Source: Treponema sp.
GTDB lineage: Bacteria; Spirochaetota; Spirochaetia; Treponematales; Breznakiellaceae
DNA length: 42,677 nt
NCBI GenBank assembly: GCA_031279555.1
Contig: JAITIK010000099.1
Coordinates: 1-42,677 of the forward strand
Direction: 5' to 3'
The notes under the pieces are model-generated. The model did no database searches, was not told the DNA's origin, and saw only the letters and a list, made by a program, of their open reading frames with translations. Positions 1 to 9,800 of this stretch are shown here, piece by piece; position 1 is the first letter of the stretch; each line of letters opens with the position of its first letter. The position numbers and the translations under genes were made by a program.

Positions 1-435
1 CCGCGCAAAAGGATTGCTGAGAAACCCATAGCCGCCGCGTACATAAACGCCCATGTTGAAACTCGTCCAATCGCCTACTCTAAAAACAAAAGGATTGTAG
101 TATATTTCCAGAGGAAGAAAGAAAAAATGGAACATATCGGAATCCCCATCCTCAACAGAAAACGGGCTTATTCTGACGCCTAATCCGGTATATGTCTCAA
201 AGATGTCAAATGACAAAACCGTACAGGCAAAGTTCAACGCGCCTGCGGAGCCACCTCTATTGCTGAACGCAAATCTGAATTCCCCCAGCGTCCACGCAAA
301 ATCAATATCCGCTGGATGCGCCGCATCCGGCGGCTTTAGACAAAACAACATAAACAGAAAAGCGGCCTTCCAAGCGGCCTTCCATTTCATGCCATTTTTA
401 TTTCTTTCACCCCGTGTTCCAATGGATTCCCTCAT
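1..435 (-). CDS. exported, probably outer-membrane protein, C-terminus beyond window
   Basis: An open frame of 145 codons runs from an ATG at 435 off the left edge with no stop. The start has a GGGAGG Shine-Dalgarno five to six bases upstream. A basic stretch (KWKAAWKAA) is followed by a hydrophobic stretch (FLFMLFCL) around residues 26-34, as in a signal peptide. The mature part is rich in aromatic residues alternating with polar ones (for example FHFFFLPLEIYYNPFVF), which suggests beta strands of an outer-membrane barrel. It starts 23 bp after mnmE on the same strand and probably belongs to that operon. I do not recognise a specific family. Function is unknown; the membrane location is inference. 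Confidence 0.6.
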   Translation of the reverse strand, partial: MRESIGTRGERNKNGMKWKAAWKAAFLFMLFCLKPPDAAHPADIDFAWTLGEFRFAFSNRGGSAGALNFACTVLSFDIFETYTGLGVRISPFSVEDGDSDMFHFFFLPLEIYYNPFVFRVGDWTSFNMGVYVRGGYGFLSNPFAR

Positions 436-458
436 AAAACCTCCCTTAAAGCTACGCT

Positions 459-1847
459 TCACTTCCCCACGCAAAACGAACTGAACATGACCTCAAGAAT
501 ATCCGCAGTGGACACCTCGCCGGTGATCTCGCCAAGACAGTCGACCGCTTCTCTCAGCGAAGGCGCGATAATATCAAGCGCCTGCCCCTTGTCCGCCATA
601 TCCAGCGCATCCGCGACCTGTTCCACAACTCTGTCGACGAGCGCCTTCTGCCTCGCCGAAGCCACCCCTATTCGCCCGTCCGCCACGTCCGCTTTCCGCC
701 CCGCAAGCGCTTCCGCAATCCGCGCCGAGAGGCTTAGAACGCCTTCTCCGGTTTTGGCGCTGACGCGCTCCACGCCGGCAGGCGGCTCCGTCATCTCCCG
801 CGCAACATCGTCCTTATTCCATACCATAATAAGGGGCTTGCCGGTGATTTCTCCGGAATGAAGAAATTGCTTGTCCTCGTCAACAAGTCCAACCGTACCG
901 TCTACTATATATAATACCACATCAGCGCATTTTATCAACTCAATACTGCGTTTTACGCCATTCTTTTCTATGGCGTCGCTTGAATCCCGAATGCCGGCTG
1001 TATCGGCAAGCCTAACCGGTATGCCTTCAACCGCAATCCACGCCTCAAGCCAATCACGGGTGGTGCCTGGCGATTCTGCGACGATTGCGCGGTCTTCTTT
1101 AAGGAGTCTGTTGAAGAGGCTGGACTTGCCGGCGTTTGGCCTTCCGGCAATAACCGCAAGGGCGCCTTCCTGATACAGATTTTCTATACGGAATGATGCC
1201 GCCAATTCCCGCAAATCCGCGAGAACCCCTTGCGCCAATTCCCGTTCCGGCAACACGCCGGCGCGTTCATCCGTACCCGCTTCCATAAATTCATCTTCAG
1301 AGTAATCAAGAAACAGTTCCGCGCCCGCCAGTACTCGCACCAGCTTCTCTTTAATGGCGCGAATCTCCGATTCCAAGTCGCCCGAAAGCCGGCGAACCGC
1401 GCCGGCATGAGCTTTGCCGGTTTTTGCGGACACTATTTCCATGACGGATTCAGCTCGGGTGAGGTCCAGCTTGCCGTTCATAAACGCCCGAAACGTAAAT
1501 TCACCGGGAAGCGCGTCCCGAAACCCGGCGTCGTGAAGCGTCTCCAGTACGGCTTGCACGACCGCATATCCGCCATGGCAGGAAATGTCCGCGCCGTCCT
1601 CGCCCGTATAGGATTTGGGAGCGTGATACACCGAAACCAGCGTTTCATCAAGGCGGCCGCGATCTTTGCCAAGTATCCAGCCGTATACAACCGTATTGCC
1701 GGCGGCGGCTTTCAGTTTTTGCGGCGCGGAAAAACGCTCCGCGAGCAGTTCTATGACGTTTTTGCCCGATGTCCGGATGACGGCGAGGGCGCCATGACCC
1801 GGGGGCGTCGCCAATGCCGCTATGGGCGAATCATCTCCGTAAAACAT
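459..1847 (-). CDS. mnmE: tRNA uridine-5-carboxymethylaminomethyl modification GTPase MnmE
   Basis: MnmE works with MnmG to modify the wobble uridine (U34) of certain tRNAs. The protein has the N-terminal folate-binding domain (IAALATPPGHGALAVIRTSG at the start), a G domain with P-loop GRPNAGKSSLFN near residue 237, switch DTAG and NKDD, and it ends in CVGK, the C-terminal Cys-x-Gly-Lys signature of the family. Length 462 aa is normal. The ATG at 1847 overlaps the upstream ABC gene's stop (TGATG) and lies five bases after GGGGAG; a GTG one codon earlier (1850) is possible. Coupling to the ABC ATPase looks translational rather than functional. Confidence 0.95.
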   Translation of the reverse strand: MFYGDDSPIAALATPPGHGALAVIRTSGKNVIELLAERFSAPQKLKAAAGNTVVYGWILGKDRGRLDETLVSVYHAPKSYTGEDGADISCHGGYAVVQAVLETLHDAGFRDALPGEFTFRAFMNGKLDLTRAESVMEIVSAKTGKAHAGAVRRLSGDLESEIRAIKEKLVRVLAGAELFLDYSEDEFMEAGTDERAGVLPERELAQGVLADLRELAASFRIENLYQEGALAVIAGRPNAGKSSLFNRLLKEDRAIVAESPGTTRDWLEAWIAVEGIPVRLADTAGIRDSSDAIEKNGVKRSIELIKCADVVLYIVDGTVGLVDEDKQFLHSGEITGKPLIMVWNKDDVAREMTEPPAGVERVSAKTGEGVLSLSARIAEALAGRKADVADGRIGVASARQKALVDRVVEQVADALDMADKGQALDIIAPSLREAVDCLGEITGEVSTADILEVMFSSFCVGK

Positions 1848-2557
1848 CACGGCTCCCCTTTAAAGAACGCTTCGGCTTCGCTGGTTCTGGGTTTCGTCAT
1901 TATCGTATGGGCGTCGCCTATTTCCACTATGCGCCCTTCGACCATGACCGCTATTTTGTCGCCCAGAATCGAGGCCTCTTCCCTGTCGTGGGTGACGAAG
2001 ATGCAGGGGATGCGGGAAGCGCGGCGTATCTCCAGAAATTCTTTCCATAATTCGCGGCGCAAACGCGGATCCAAGCTGGAAAACGGCTCGTCCATGAGGA
2101 GCGCCTGCGGCGCCGCAGCAAGCGCGCGGGCAATAGCGACTCGCTGCCGCTCGCCGCCCGAAAGGGTATGCGTTTTCCTGCCCGCGAAAGAAACCGGAAG
2201 ATGCACTATCCGCAACATCTCCTCCACGACTCGGCGGCGCGCGCCTTTTGGCTCGCCCTTGATGCGAAGGCTGTAGTCTATATTTTTTCCAACATTCATT
2301 GTTGGAAAGAGCGCCAAATCCTGAAAGACCATTGCAATATTCCGTTTCCACGGCGGCAGATTCGTCACATCCCGCCCGTCGCTCACGATGGAACCGGATT
2401 CGGCGTACAGCAGTCCGGCGATGAGATTCAGCGTCGTCGTTTTCCCGCAACCCGAATGTCCGACTAACGCGAGGGTTTCCCCTTCTTCAACCGAGAAATC
2501 AAGCCGCATCGTCGTATGCGGATAGGTTTTGGTGATGCCGCGTATGTCAAGGCTCAT
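1847..2557 (-). CDS. ABC transporter ATP-binding protein (polyamine/iron/thiamine-type)
   Basis: A 236-aa ATPase subunit of an importer. It has Walker A GHSGCGKTT at residues 33-41, the signature LSGGERQRVAIARALA, Walker B LLMDEPFSSLD and the switch histidine in FVTHDREEA. The order and the PxxxS-D loop fit the CUT1/Pot/Fbp/ThiQ group, but the protein lacks a clear C-terminal regulatory TOBE domain. The start is taken as the ATG at 2557 because the motif-bearing sequence begins there; an in-frame TTG at 2581 would add eight residues. No permease or binding protein is adjacent, so the substrate cannot be told. It has no Shine-Dalgarno and an extended -10 box close upstream. Confidence 0.88.
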   Translation of the reverse strand: MSLDIRGITKTYPHTTMRLDFSVEEGETLALVGHSGCGKTTTLNLIAGLLYAESGSIVSDGRDVTNLPPWKRNIAMVFQDLALFPTMNVGKNIDYSLRIKGEPKGARRRVVEEMLRIVHLPVSFAGRKTHTLSGGERQRVAIARALAAAPQALLMDEPFSSLDPRLRRELWKEFLEIRRASRIPCIFVTHDREEASILGDKIAVMVEGRIVEIGDAHTIMTKPRTSEAEAFFKGEP

Positions 2558-2571
2558 AATTATTAATCGCA

Positions 2572-2580
2572 AGTATATCA
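2572..2580 (-). promoter_or_regulatory. extended -10 box of the ABC ATPase gene
   Basis: On the minus strand the bases read TGATATACT, an extended -10 element (TGn plus TATACT). It ends 14 bases before the start codon at 2557, so the leader would be only about seven bases. The identical nine bases lie before the PHP gene at 11732-11740. No convincing -35 box is seen. Confidence 0.5.
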
Positions 2581-2646
2581 AAAAACGGTCTCATACGCTA
2601 GATGCGGCGAGAACTTGTAAAACCGGTTCTTTTTATATATCATATA

Positions 2647-2696
2647 AGCCTGTTCCAAAACGCGAATTTGCGTTCGGGTTGGTTTTGGAATAGGCT
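2647..2696. repeat. dispersed palindrome, family A, copy 1
   Basis: Left arm AGCCTGTTCCAAAAC (2647-2661) pairs with right arm GTTTTGGAATAGGCT (2682-2696), 15 bp with one G-U pair. Similar elements sit at 15866-15910 and, weaker, at 28024-28058, always between genes. This copy lies in the divergent gap between the ABC gene and the DUF2271 gene, so it is not simply a terminator. Confidence 0.7.
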
Positions 2697-2703
2697 CATA
2701 TAA

Positions 2704-2743
2704 GGAAACCTCTCAAAACTCAACCGGAGTTTCCAGAGGTTCC
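2704..2743. repeat. palindromic element, family B
   Basis: GGAAACCTCT (2704-2713) pairs with AGAGGTTCC (2735-2743) with one bulge, and an inner AACTC/GAGTT stem lies inside. The element follows family A copy 1 by seven bases and precedes the DUF2271 gene. A diverged relative with CTCTGGAAAC is seen near 27871. It could fold in the mRNA leader of the downstream gene. Confidence 0.5.
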
Positions 2744-2777
2744 CGCAAGACTGTTTCATATACGTGGAGGAGGTTTT

Positions 2778-3356
2778 ATGCGGCATATAATGCAGGTGTC
2801 AATTTCCCTTATGGCTACGCTCTGCGCGTTTTTTACGGCGACGCCCGCCTCGGCCCAAAACGCGGCGGCCGGCGGCGCGTTGGGGAATGTGTCGATCAGC
2901 TTTTCGTTTAAAAGGCAGAATGTCATCGCATCCAATCAGGTCGCGGTATGGATAGAGAATGAAAACGGCGCGATTGTAAAAACGCTTTACATAAGCCGCT
3001 TTACCGGCAAGGGCGGTTTCAGCAACCGCCCTGACTCTCTTTCGGTGTGGGCGGCCAAGGCGAAACCATCGTCTCCTGCGGAATTGGACGCTTTTACCGG
3101 CGCGACGCCGCAGAACGGCTCAGTCACCTATGTTTGGGACTGTACAGACGGCGAGGGAATTCCAGTCCCGGCTGGGACATACCGGTATTGCGTGGAAGGC
3201 TCGCTGTACTGGAAAAGCAACGCGCTTTTCACGGGAAGCGTCACGATTGGAGAAAATGCGGCCTCCTCCCGCGCCGCGCCTGTATACTCTAGCGATAATC
3301 CGGCGTACCGCGCCATGTTGCAACAGGTTCAAGCGGTTTTTACGCCGAGAGGGTGA
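2778..3356 (+). CDS. secreted DUF2271-type protein
   Basis: A 192-aa protein with a signal peptide (hydrophobic residues about 6-22, cleavage near ASA-QN). The body matches the pattern I know for DUF2271: VAVWIENENGAIVKTLYIS, then a DAFTGATPQNG segment, then TYVWDCTDGEGIPVPAGTYRY, an FlgD/immunoglobulin-like strand motif. Such proteins are periplasmic and often sit near flavin-dependent or FMN-binding proteins; the function is not established. The start has a strong GGAGGAGG six bases upstream. It stands alone between palindromic repeats and aspS. The family call is from memory of the motif. Confidence 0.8.
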   Translation: MRHIMQVSISLMATLCAFFTATPASAQNAAAGGALGNVSISFSFKRQNVIASNQVAVWIENENGAIVKTLYISRFTGKGGFSNRPDSLSVWAAKAKPSSPAELDAFTGATPQNGSVTYVWDCTDGEGIPVPAGTYRYCVEGSLYWKSNALFTGSVTIGENAASSRAAPVYSSDNPAYRAMLQQVQAVFTPRG

Positions 3357-3382
3357 GTTTCACCGTCAAACAAGCGCGTCTC

Positions 3383-3411
3383 TTGTAAAAGTTTTTGTAA
3401 GAGGTTATAGT
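3383..3411 (+). promoter_or_regulatory. aspS promoter, predicts leaderless mRNA
   Basis: TTGTAA (3383-3388), a 17-base spacer and TATAGT (3406-3411). The -10 box ends seven bases before the ATG at 3419, so transcription would begin at or next to the start codon. No Shine-Dalgarno lies at a usable distance. Confidence 0.6.
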
Positions 3412-3418
3412 ATTCCGC

Positions 3419-5224
3419 ATGGAAACCATGAAACGTACAGTAACCTGCGGAGAACTCCGCGCGGATCGCGCAGGCCAAACGGTGGTGTTAAACGGCTGGA
3501 TTCACCGGAAACGGGATCACGGCGGCATTACGTTCATCAATCTGCGCGACCGTTACGGTGTTACCCAAGTGGTTGTGGACACGAAAACGCCCGCCGCCGC
3601 GCATACTGTGGCGCCCGATTTAGACGCGGTTGTGGCGGAGTTGCGCAGTGAGTACTGCATAGCTGTGGAAGGGGTCGTCAGGCTGCGCCCCGAAGAGATG
3701 GCTAATCCCTCTATGCCCACCGGCGCCATTGAAGCGCTTGCGTCAAAGATCGTCATCCTGAATAAATCGGAGCCGCTCCCCTTCCAAATTGATGAGACAA
3801 TCAACGCCGGCGAAGACCTCCGACTCACCTACCGGTACCTTGACATGCGCTCAGAACGCATGCAGCGGCGCATCAAACTGCGGAGCGACGTCACCTTTGC
3901 GGCGCGTGAGTTTATGATTAACCAGGGGTTCTACGAAATAGAGACTCCCACCTTTATAAAACCAACGCCGGAAGGGGCGCGGGACTATCTTGTGCCTTCC
4001 CGCCTGTATGCGGGCAAATTCTACGCCCTGCCCCAATCGCCTCAACTCTATAAGCAGATGCTCATGGCCGGCGGTTTTGACAAATATTTTCAGATTGCCC
4101 GTTGCTACCGCGACGAGGACTCCCGTGGGGACAGGCAGCCTGAGTTTACCCAAATAGACATAGAAATGTCCTTTGTGAGCAGAGACGACATTCTCTCCAT
4201 AACAGAATGGCTTATGGGACATGTTTTTATGAAAACGCTTGGCATCGCGCTCCCCGAACGGTTCAAACGCCTTACATGGGAGGAAGCGCAGGAAAAATAC
4301 GGCAGCGACAAGCCCGATCTCCGTTTCGGAATGGAGTTGCGCGACTTTGCGCCCTATGTCGAAGCGGCCGGCTTTCAGGCGTTTAAGGATGCGCTTGCCG
4401 AGGGCGGCGGCGTCAAGGCGCTTGTGGTACGCGGCGGAGCGGACTATTCGCGCAAGCGGATCGAGGAGCTTGAAGCTCACGCAAAAATTTACAAGGCGAA
4501 GGGCATGGCGTGGATGAAAGTCGCCAGCGGCGCAACCGGCGGCGCGGCGCTGGAAGGCGGCGTCGCAAAATTTTTCACGGCAAACGCCGGCGATGTTATC
4601 AAAGGGCTTGATGTGGCGCCGGGCGATCTTATCCTCATCGTCGCTGATGCGAAACGGAAAATCGCCAATACCGCGCTTGGAGCTGTACGCGTAAAACTGG
4701 GCAAAGACCTGCGCCTCGCGGATCCTCGCGCGTTTGAATTCGTGTGGGTTGTAGATTTCCCGCTCTTTGAATTCAACGAGGAGGCGAACCATTGGGAAGC
4801 GGCGCACCATCTCTTCTCGCAGCCGCAGGAACAATACCATGACATTCTGGAAAGCGATCCGGGCGCGGTATTGGGCGATCTCTACGACCTCGTTCTCAAC
4901 GGGTACGAGTTGGCGTCAGGATCCATCCGCGTACATAAGCCTGAACTCCAGAAGCGCATTTTCTCCATTGCCGGCATACCTCCGGAGGAAGCCGAGCGAA
5001 AATTCGGCTTCCTTACCAACGCCTTCAAATACGGAGCGCCCCCGCATGGCGGCATCGCGTCCGGACTTGATCGCCTCGTCATGCTCATGGCGGGCGAGAC
5101 TTCCATCAAAGAAGTCATCGCCTTTCCGAAAAACTCCTTCGCGGCAAGCCCCATGGACGACTGCCCCTGCGAGATTGAACAGAAACAACTGGACGAATTG
5201 CATGTGGTTGTCCGTACGCCATGA
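3419..5224 (+). CDS. aspS: aspartyl-tRNA synthetase
   Basis: Class II synthetase charging tRNA-Asp, of the bacterial long type (601 aa). It has the N-terminal OB-fold anticodon-binding domain (VVLNGWIHRKRDHGGITFINLRD in part), motif 1 to 2 with FKQMLMAGG-type and RCYRDEDSRGDRQPEFTQID elements (here YKQMLMAGG), the inserted GAD domain at roughly 280-420, and motif 3 GGIASGLDRLVMLM near the end. Whether it also charges tRNA-Asn cannot be told. The ATG at 3419 is chosen because the promoter places the transcript start there; an ATG at 3428 is the alternative. It overlaps the following permease gene by four bases. Confidence 0.96.
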   Translation: METMKRTVTCGELRADRAGQTVVLNGWIHRKRDHGGITFINLRDRYGVTQVVVDTKTPAAAHTVAPDLDAVVAELRSEYCIAVEGVVRLRPEEMANPSMPTGAIEALASKIVILNKSEPLPFQIDETINAGEDLRLTYRYLDMRSERMQRRIKLRSDVTFAAREFMINQGFYEIETPTFIKPTPEGARDYLVPSRLYAGKFYALPQSPQLYKQMLMAGGFDKYFQIARCYRDEDSRGDRQPEFTQIDIEMSFVSRDDILSITEWLMGHVFMKTLGIALPERFKRLTWEEAQEKYGSDKPDLRFGMELRDFAPYVEAAGFQAFKDALAEGGGVKALVVRGGADYSRKRIEELEAHAKIYKAKGMAWMKVASGATGGAALEGGVAKFFTANAGDVIKGLDVAPGDLILIVADAKRKIANTALGAVRVKLGKDLRLADPRAFEFVWVVDFPLFEFNEEANHWEAAHHLFSQPQEQYHDILESDPGAVLGDLYDLVLNGYELASGSIRVHKPELQKRIFSIAGIPPEEAERKFGFLTNAFKYGAPPHGGIASGLDRLVMLMAGETSIKEVIAFPKNSFAASPMDDCPCEIEQKQLDELHVVVRTP

Positions 5225-6456
5225 TACGGCTGGCGCTTTTATTTCTTGTTTACCTGTCGTTTATCAGTCTCGGATTGCCGGACTCCTTGCTGGGTTCGGC
5301 ATGGCCGTCAATGTATAGGCAACTCGGCGTCCCTCCGCGTTTCGCGGGCTATATTTCGGTTGTCATCTGTAGCGGAACCATTGTCTCAAGCGTACTCAGC
5401 GCACGACTTATCGGGCGCTTTGGAACCGGCGTAGTGACGGTTGCGAGCGTTTCAATGACCGCAGCCGCGCTCATAGGATTTTCATGCGCTCCCGCGTTTA
5501 TCGTAATATGCCTGTGCGCAATCCCACTGGGCTTGGGCGGCGGTTCCGTTGACGCGGCGTTGAACAACTATGTCGCCTTGCATTATAAAGCGAAGCACAT
5601 GAGTTGGTTGCACTGTTTCTGGGGCGTCGGCGCTTCGGTGGGGCCGCTTATAATGGCGAGTTATTTAACACGCGGCGAATCATGGACAGCCGGCGCCCGT
5701 ACCATGGGCGTCCTGCAACTGTGTCTTGCCGCCTTGTTATTCATCACCCTGCCCTTGTGGAGAAAAGGCTCGTCCCAAAACAACAAAGATGCGTATGGTC
5801 GTGGAACTGCGGAAGCGCCGCGCGACGCTTCGCATGTGGAGCGTCTCTCGCCAAAATTGAGCGAGTTATTCCGTATCGCGGGCGTAACCCAGGTTCTCGC
5901 CGCGTTTTTTTGTTACAGTGCAGTCGAAGTTACGACCGGTTTATGGGGAAGCTCGTATCTAGCGCTGGCGCGGCAAACGCCCCCCGAGACCGCGGCGCAA
6001 TGGATAGCCCTGTACTACATGGGGATAACCGCAGGGCGGTTTATTTCCGGGTTTTTAACGATGAGGCTCAACAACCAGCGTATGATACGAGTGGGGCAAG
6101 GCGTTATCGCGTTCGGCATTGTGTTGCTGTTGTTGCCTTTGGAGCGGATGGGAATAGGGGAACGGTTCGTTACGCCGCCGGCTTTTTTCATCATAGGGCT
6201 GGGATGCGCTCCCATATTCCCCAGCTTATTGCATGAAACGCCGGAAAATTTCGGCAGGAGCTATTCGCAGGCGATAATCGGCTTGCAAATGGCGTGCGCT
6301 TATATAGGCGCTATGGTAATGCCGCCCATATTCGGCAGAATCGCCTCATCAATAGAATTCGGCATTTTCCCCTATTTCATCGGCGGCGCGTTAGCGGCGC
6401 TTTTTATTATGACCGAAGCGTTAAACAGAAAAACCGGCGGACAAACCGGCGGCTAG
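5221..6456 (+). CDS. MFS transporter, substrate unknown
   Basis: A 411-aa polytopic protein with about twelve hydrophobic segments and the loop after TM2 ending RLIGRFGTG, a degenerate MFS motif A. The pore-side GLGGGSVDAALNNYVALHY and LHCFWGVGASVGP resemble the FucP-like sugar/cation group, though this is a loose match. The central loop near residues 183-215 is charged. The ATG overlaps the aspS stop (ATGA), so translation is probably coupled to aspS, an unusual pairing with no obvious functional link. Confidence 0.85.
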   Translation: MIRLALLFLVYLSFISLGLPDSLLGSAWPSMYRQLGVPPRFAGYISVVICSGTIVSSVLSARLIGRFGTGVVTVASVSMTAAALIGFSCAPAFIVICLCAIPLGLGGGSVDAALNNYVALHYKAKHMSWLHCFWGVGASVGPLIMASYLTRGESWTAGARTMGVLQLCLAALLFITLPLWRKGSSQNNKDAYGRGTAEAPRDASHVERLSPKLSELFRIAGVTQVLAAFFCYSAVEVTTGLWGSSYLALARQTPPETAAQWIALYYMGITAGRFISGFLTMRLNNQRMIRVGQGVIAFGIVLLLLPLERMGIGERFVTPPAFFIIGLGCAPIFPSLLHETPENFGRSYSQAIIGLQMACAYIGAMVMPPIFGRIASSIEFGIFPYFIGGALAALFIMTEALNRKTGGQTGG

Positions 6457-6797
6457 CAGTTTGCCGCGCTTCGCGCATAAAATCTCCAAAAATCGACTTA
6501 AAGGCGATTTCTTGCCGTGCGATCTGCCATCGAACCAAAGGTTCGCAGAAGCCTATTAATCGTGGTTTTTGCGGTACATACAAAATGGCGCAAAAATCTA
6601 CAAATGCAACAGGCTGCCAGCCGTTCATGCGAATGAATATTACTGACACAGACGCCCTCACAGCGCAAATTTCGGTTTTGCCAGCCCCACCGCAACCCCC
6701 TGAAAAAAGGTTGTTTCCATATCTCGCCCTCTATAAAAAATCCCGCCAGAACGCAATAGAACCCCATAGGGCGCTCCCTTCTCCTATATTCCTCTAC
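6457..6797. other. intergenic stretch without a recognisable gene
   Basis: About 340 bases follow the MFS gene. Short open frames exist on both strands but have no Shine-Dalgarno, no family motif and odd composition. AACCCCCTGAAAAAAGGTTG near 6699-6718 is a small imperfect hairpin. I see nothing else I can support. Confidence 0.4.
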
Positions 6798-6826
6798 TTG
6801 CGTATATCCCGCAATACCCGTATTAT
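6798..6826 (+). promoter_or_regulatory. promoter of the FtsX-type permease gene
   Basis: TTGCGT (6798-6803), a 17-base spacer and TATTAT (6821-6826). The leader to the ATG at 6884 would be about 50 bases. Confidence 0.5.
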
Positions 6827-6883
6827 AGAATGTAATTCCAGCGTCAGCGACGCCAACGAAGGCGCTAAATATATGCGATTATC

Positions 6884-9800
6884 ATGTCGAAAGAAATAGG
6901 CGGAACATACATACTAACCATCATTCGTGAAATTCGCGGCAGCCTTGGCAGGTTTATGGCCATTTTTGGAATCGTAGCGCTGGGCGTGGGTTTTCTGTCC
7001 GGATTGCTCGCCACTACGCCAGATATGTTGCTGTCGGTTGACCGCTATTTTGACGAGGCTTCCATGATGGATGTCTTTGTCAAGGGTTCCATGGGGTTGA
7101 CCCAGGCCGACGAGCAAGAACTTGCCGCTCTTGATGCGGTTGATCAAGTGATGGGCGTTTATGCGCTTGACGCGCTTGTCACGGTGGAGACGGACGAAAC
7201 GCTGGTCGCCCGCGTGTACGGGCTTCCTCTTGAGCGCATGTACCTTAATAAACTGGAGATAGTCGAAGGCAGGATGCCGCAAACCCCTAACGAATGTCTC
7301 GTACAGCAAGGCGGAGGGCGTCTTGCCACGCCGCCGGTCGGCGCCAGAATCTCCATATCAGAGGAAACGCTCCAATACAACGACTCGCTTGAGACGCTTG
7401 GCGGGGCTTTCAGCGTGATTGAGTATACGGTCGTCGGAATTGTCAAGAGTCCGCTCTTCCTGTCAATGGAACGGGAGCCGAGTACCGCGGGAAGCGGAAG
7501 CCTTGATATTGTTGTGTACATTGACAGGCGGTGTTACAGCCTCGCCGCATACACCGATTTTTTTATCGCCCTGAAAGACGCCGCCGCAATGGAATCCTTT
7601 TCTCCCGCGTATCAGGAACTTGTTGACAAAGCGGTTGAACAAATCGAAGCCTTTGGCAAAGAACGCTCTGTGGTCAGGCGGCGGGAAATTCTCGCGGAAG
7701 CGCAAACTGTTGCGGAACAAAAGAAAAACGAAGCGCTTGCCGAAGCGGAAGCCGAATACGAGAAAGGAAAGGCGCTCGCCTATGGCGAACTTGCACGGGG
7801 CAGGAAGCGGTTGGCCGCCGCCGCGGCTGAGATCGCGGCTGGAGAAGCGCGGATCGACGAGGCTGAAGCGCAAATAGAGAATGGGAAACGTCAAATAGCC
7901 CAAGGATGGGAGCGGCTTGCGCATGAAAAAGCCCAAGCGGAACGGGAACTAGCGGTCAACGAAAAGGCCATTGCGGACGGTGAGGCTGAAATCGCAAAGG
8001 CGAAGCGAACCCTTGCCGAGAGCAAGGCGCAGCTTGACGCGGCGCGGGATCAGGTGGAAAAAGTACGCGCATCGCGGTTTCTTATGATGAGCAAAAAAAC
8101 GCAAGAGTCTGTCGCGCAGTACGACGCGGGAATCGCGGCGTACAACGCGGGCGTTCAAACCGTCGCGGAACAGGAAGCCGCGTTGCGGCGGGGGCGGGCG
8201 GAACTCGAAGAAGGCAGGCGGCGGGCGGAAGCGGAATTCGCATCCGCTGAACAGGAACTGGCGGCGCGGGAAGCGGACATCGCCGCAGGCGAGGCGGAAA
8301 TCGCGTTGAACAAGCAAAAGTTGCTGGATGCGCGGAAAGAACTCGTGGCGGGCGAGGCGCGATTCGCGCGGGAAAAGAGAAACGCCGAGTCGGAACTGCG
8401 GCGCGGCGCTGAAAAAATAGAAGACGCCCGTTCGCAAACAATTGAAATAGCCATCCCACTGCCCATGTGGTATGTGTTCGACCGCAACAGCAATGTGGGC
8501 GCCGCCGCGTATAAAAGCAACGCCGAAAAAATCAATGACGTGGCAAAGGTGTTTCCGGTGTTTTTCCTCCTGATTGCGGCGCTTGTGGCGCTCACCACCA
8601 TGACGCGCATGGTCTCTGAGGAGCGAACCCAAATCGGCGCGCTCAAAGCGCTTGGATACCGGAAACGGGTGATTCTTGTGAAGTACCTCGTGTACTGCGG
8701 CGCAACCGGCGTTGCGGGTTCCGCGGCGGGCATGGTCATCGGGTTTAAGGCGCTTCCCATAGCCATTTACAACGCATTCGGAACCTTGTACCATTTGCCG
8801 CCCCTTGTGACGGTTTTCAACTGGGGCTTTGGACTCATCGCATGCGCCCTCATGCTTGCCTCCACCGCAACGGCGACCATATTCGCCTGCTACCATTCGC
8901 TGTGGGAAAAGCCGTCGGCCCTCATGTTGCCGCGCGCCCCGAAGGCTGGAAAACGCATCCTGCTTGAATACATCGGCTTCATTTGGAAACGGATGAAATT
9001 CACCCACAAGGTTACGGCGCGCAACCTTATCCGCCAGAAGCGGCATTTTTTTATGACTATTACCGGCATCGCGGGCTGCACCGCGCTCATGGTGGCCGGT
9101 TTCGGTTTGAGAGATTCCATCGTTGACATCGCCCGCACCGAATTTTCCGATATTCTTCTCTACGATGTTCGCATTGAACTCAAGTCAGAAGCGTTTGACG
9201 GCATTGATAGCGAGAGCCGGTGGATTGCGGTTCACAGCGAGGCGGGTTTCATCAAAAGCGGTGGTGAAAGGCTCAGAGCGTCGCTCATGATCCCTCAATC
9301 TGCGGATGCTTTCCCTGATTTTATCAATTTGAAGGAGAGAAAAACAAAAAAAGCCCTTGCCTTCAGCGAAGATTCCATTGTCTTGACAGAAAAGGCGGCT
9401 GAACAGCTTGGTTTGAATATAGGCGATGCGTTCGTCATAGAGAAGGCGAATGGGAAAAGCGGCGAATTCAGGCTGTCGGGGGTTACGGAAAATTATGTGG
9501 GGATCTACTGCTATATTGGAAGCGCGGCTTATAAGAGCGCTTTCAACCAGGGAGACGGTGAAGAAAACCTCCAGTTCCGAACCATATTGGCGATCACCGG
9601 CATACATGAAGAGCGCGATCAGAATGTCTTCACCGCGAAAACGCTCTCCAACGACGCCGTGATGATGCTTTCGTTCACTTCGCAAACCCAAGTCTCTTAC
9701 AACAACCTGCTCAACAGCATCAATTTTGTGGTGATTATCCTGATTGTCGCGTCAGGCTGCCTTGCGATGCTGGTCATTTACAACCTCACCAACATCAATA

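Noticed and set aside
1230-2276. 348-residue plus-strand frame opposite mnmE and the ABC gene
   Set aside because: It is the shadow of two well-supported minus-strand genes and has no family motif.
3851-4840. 329-residue minus-strand frame inside aspS
   Set aside because: Antisense shadow of a clear synthetase gene.
6407-6661. 84-residue minus-strand frame after the MFS gene
   Set aside because: Overlaps the MFS 3' end, lacks a Shine-Dalgarno and shows no motif.
7949-9046. 365-residue minus-strand frame inside the FtsX-type gene
   Set aside because: Antisense shadow; the Arg/Phe/His-rich product is typical of a reversed coiled-coil region.
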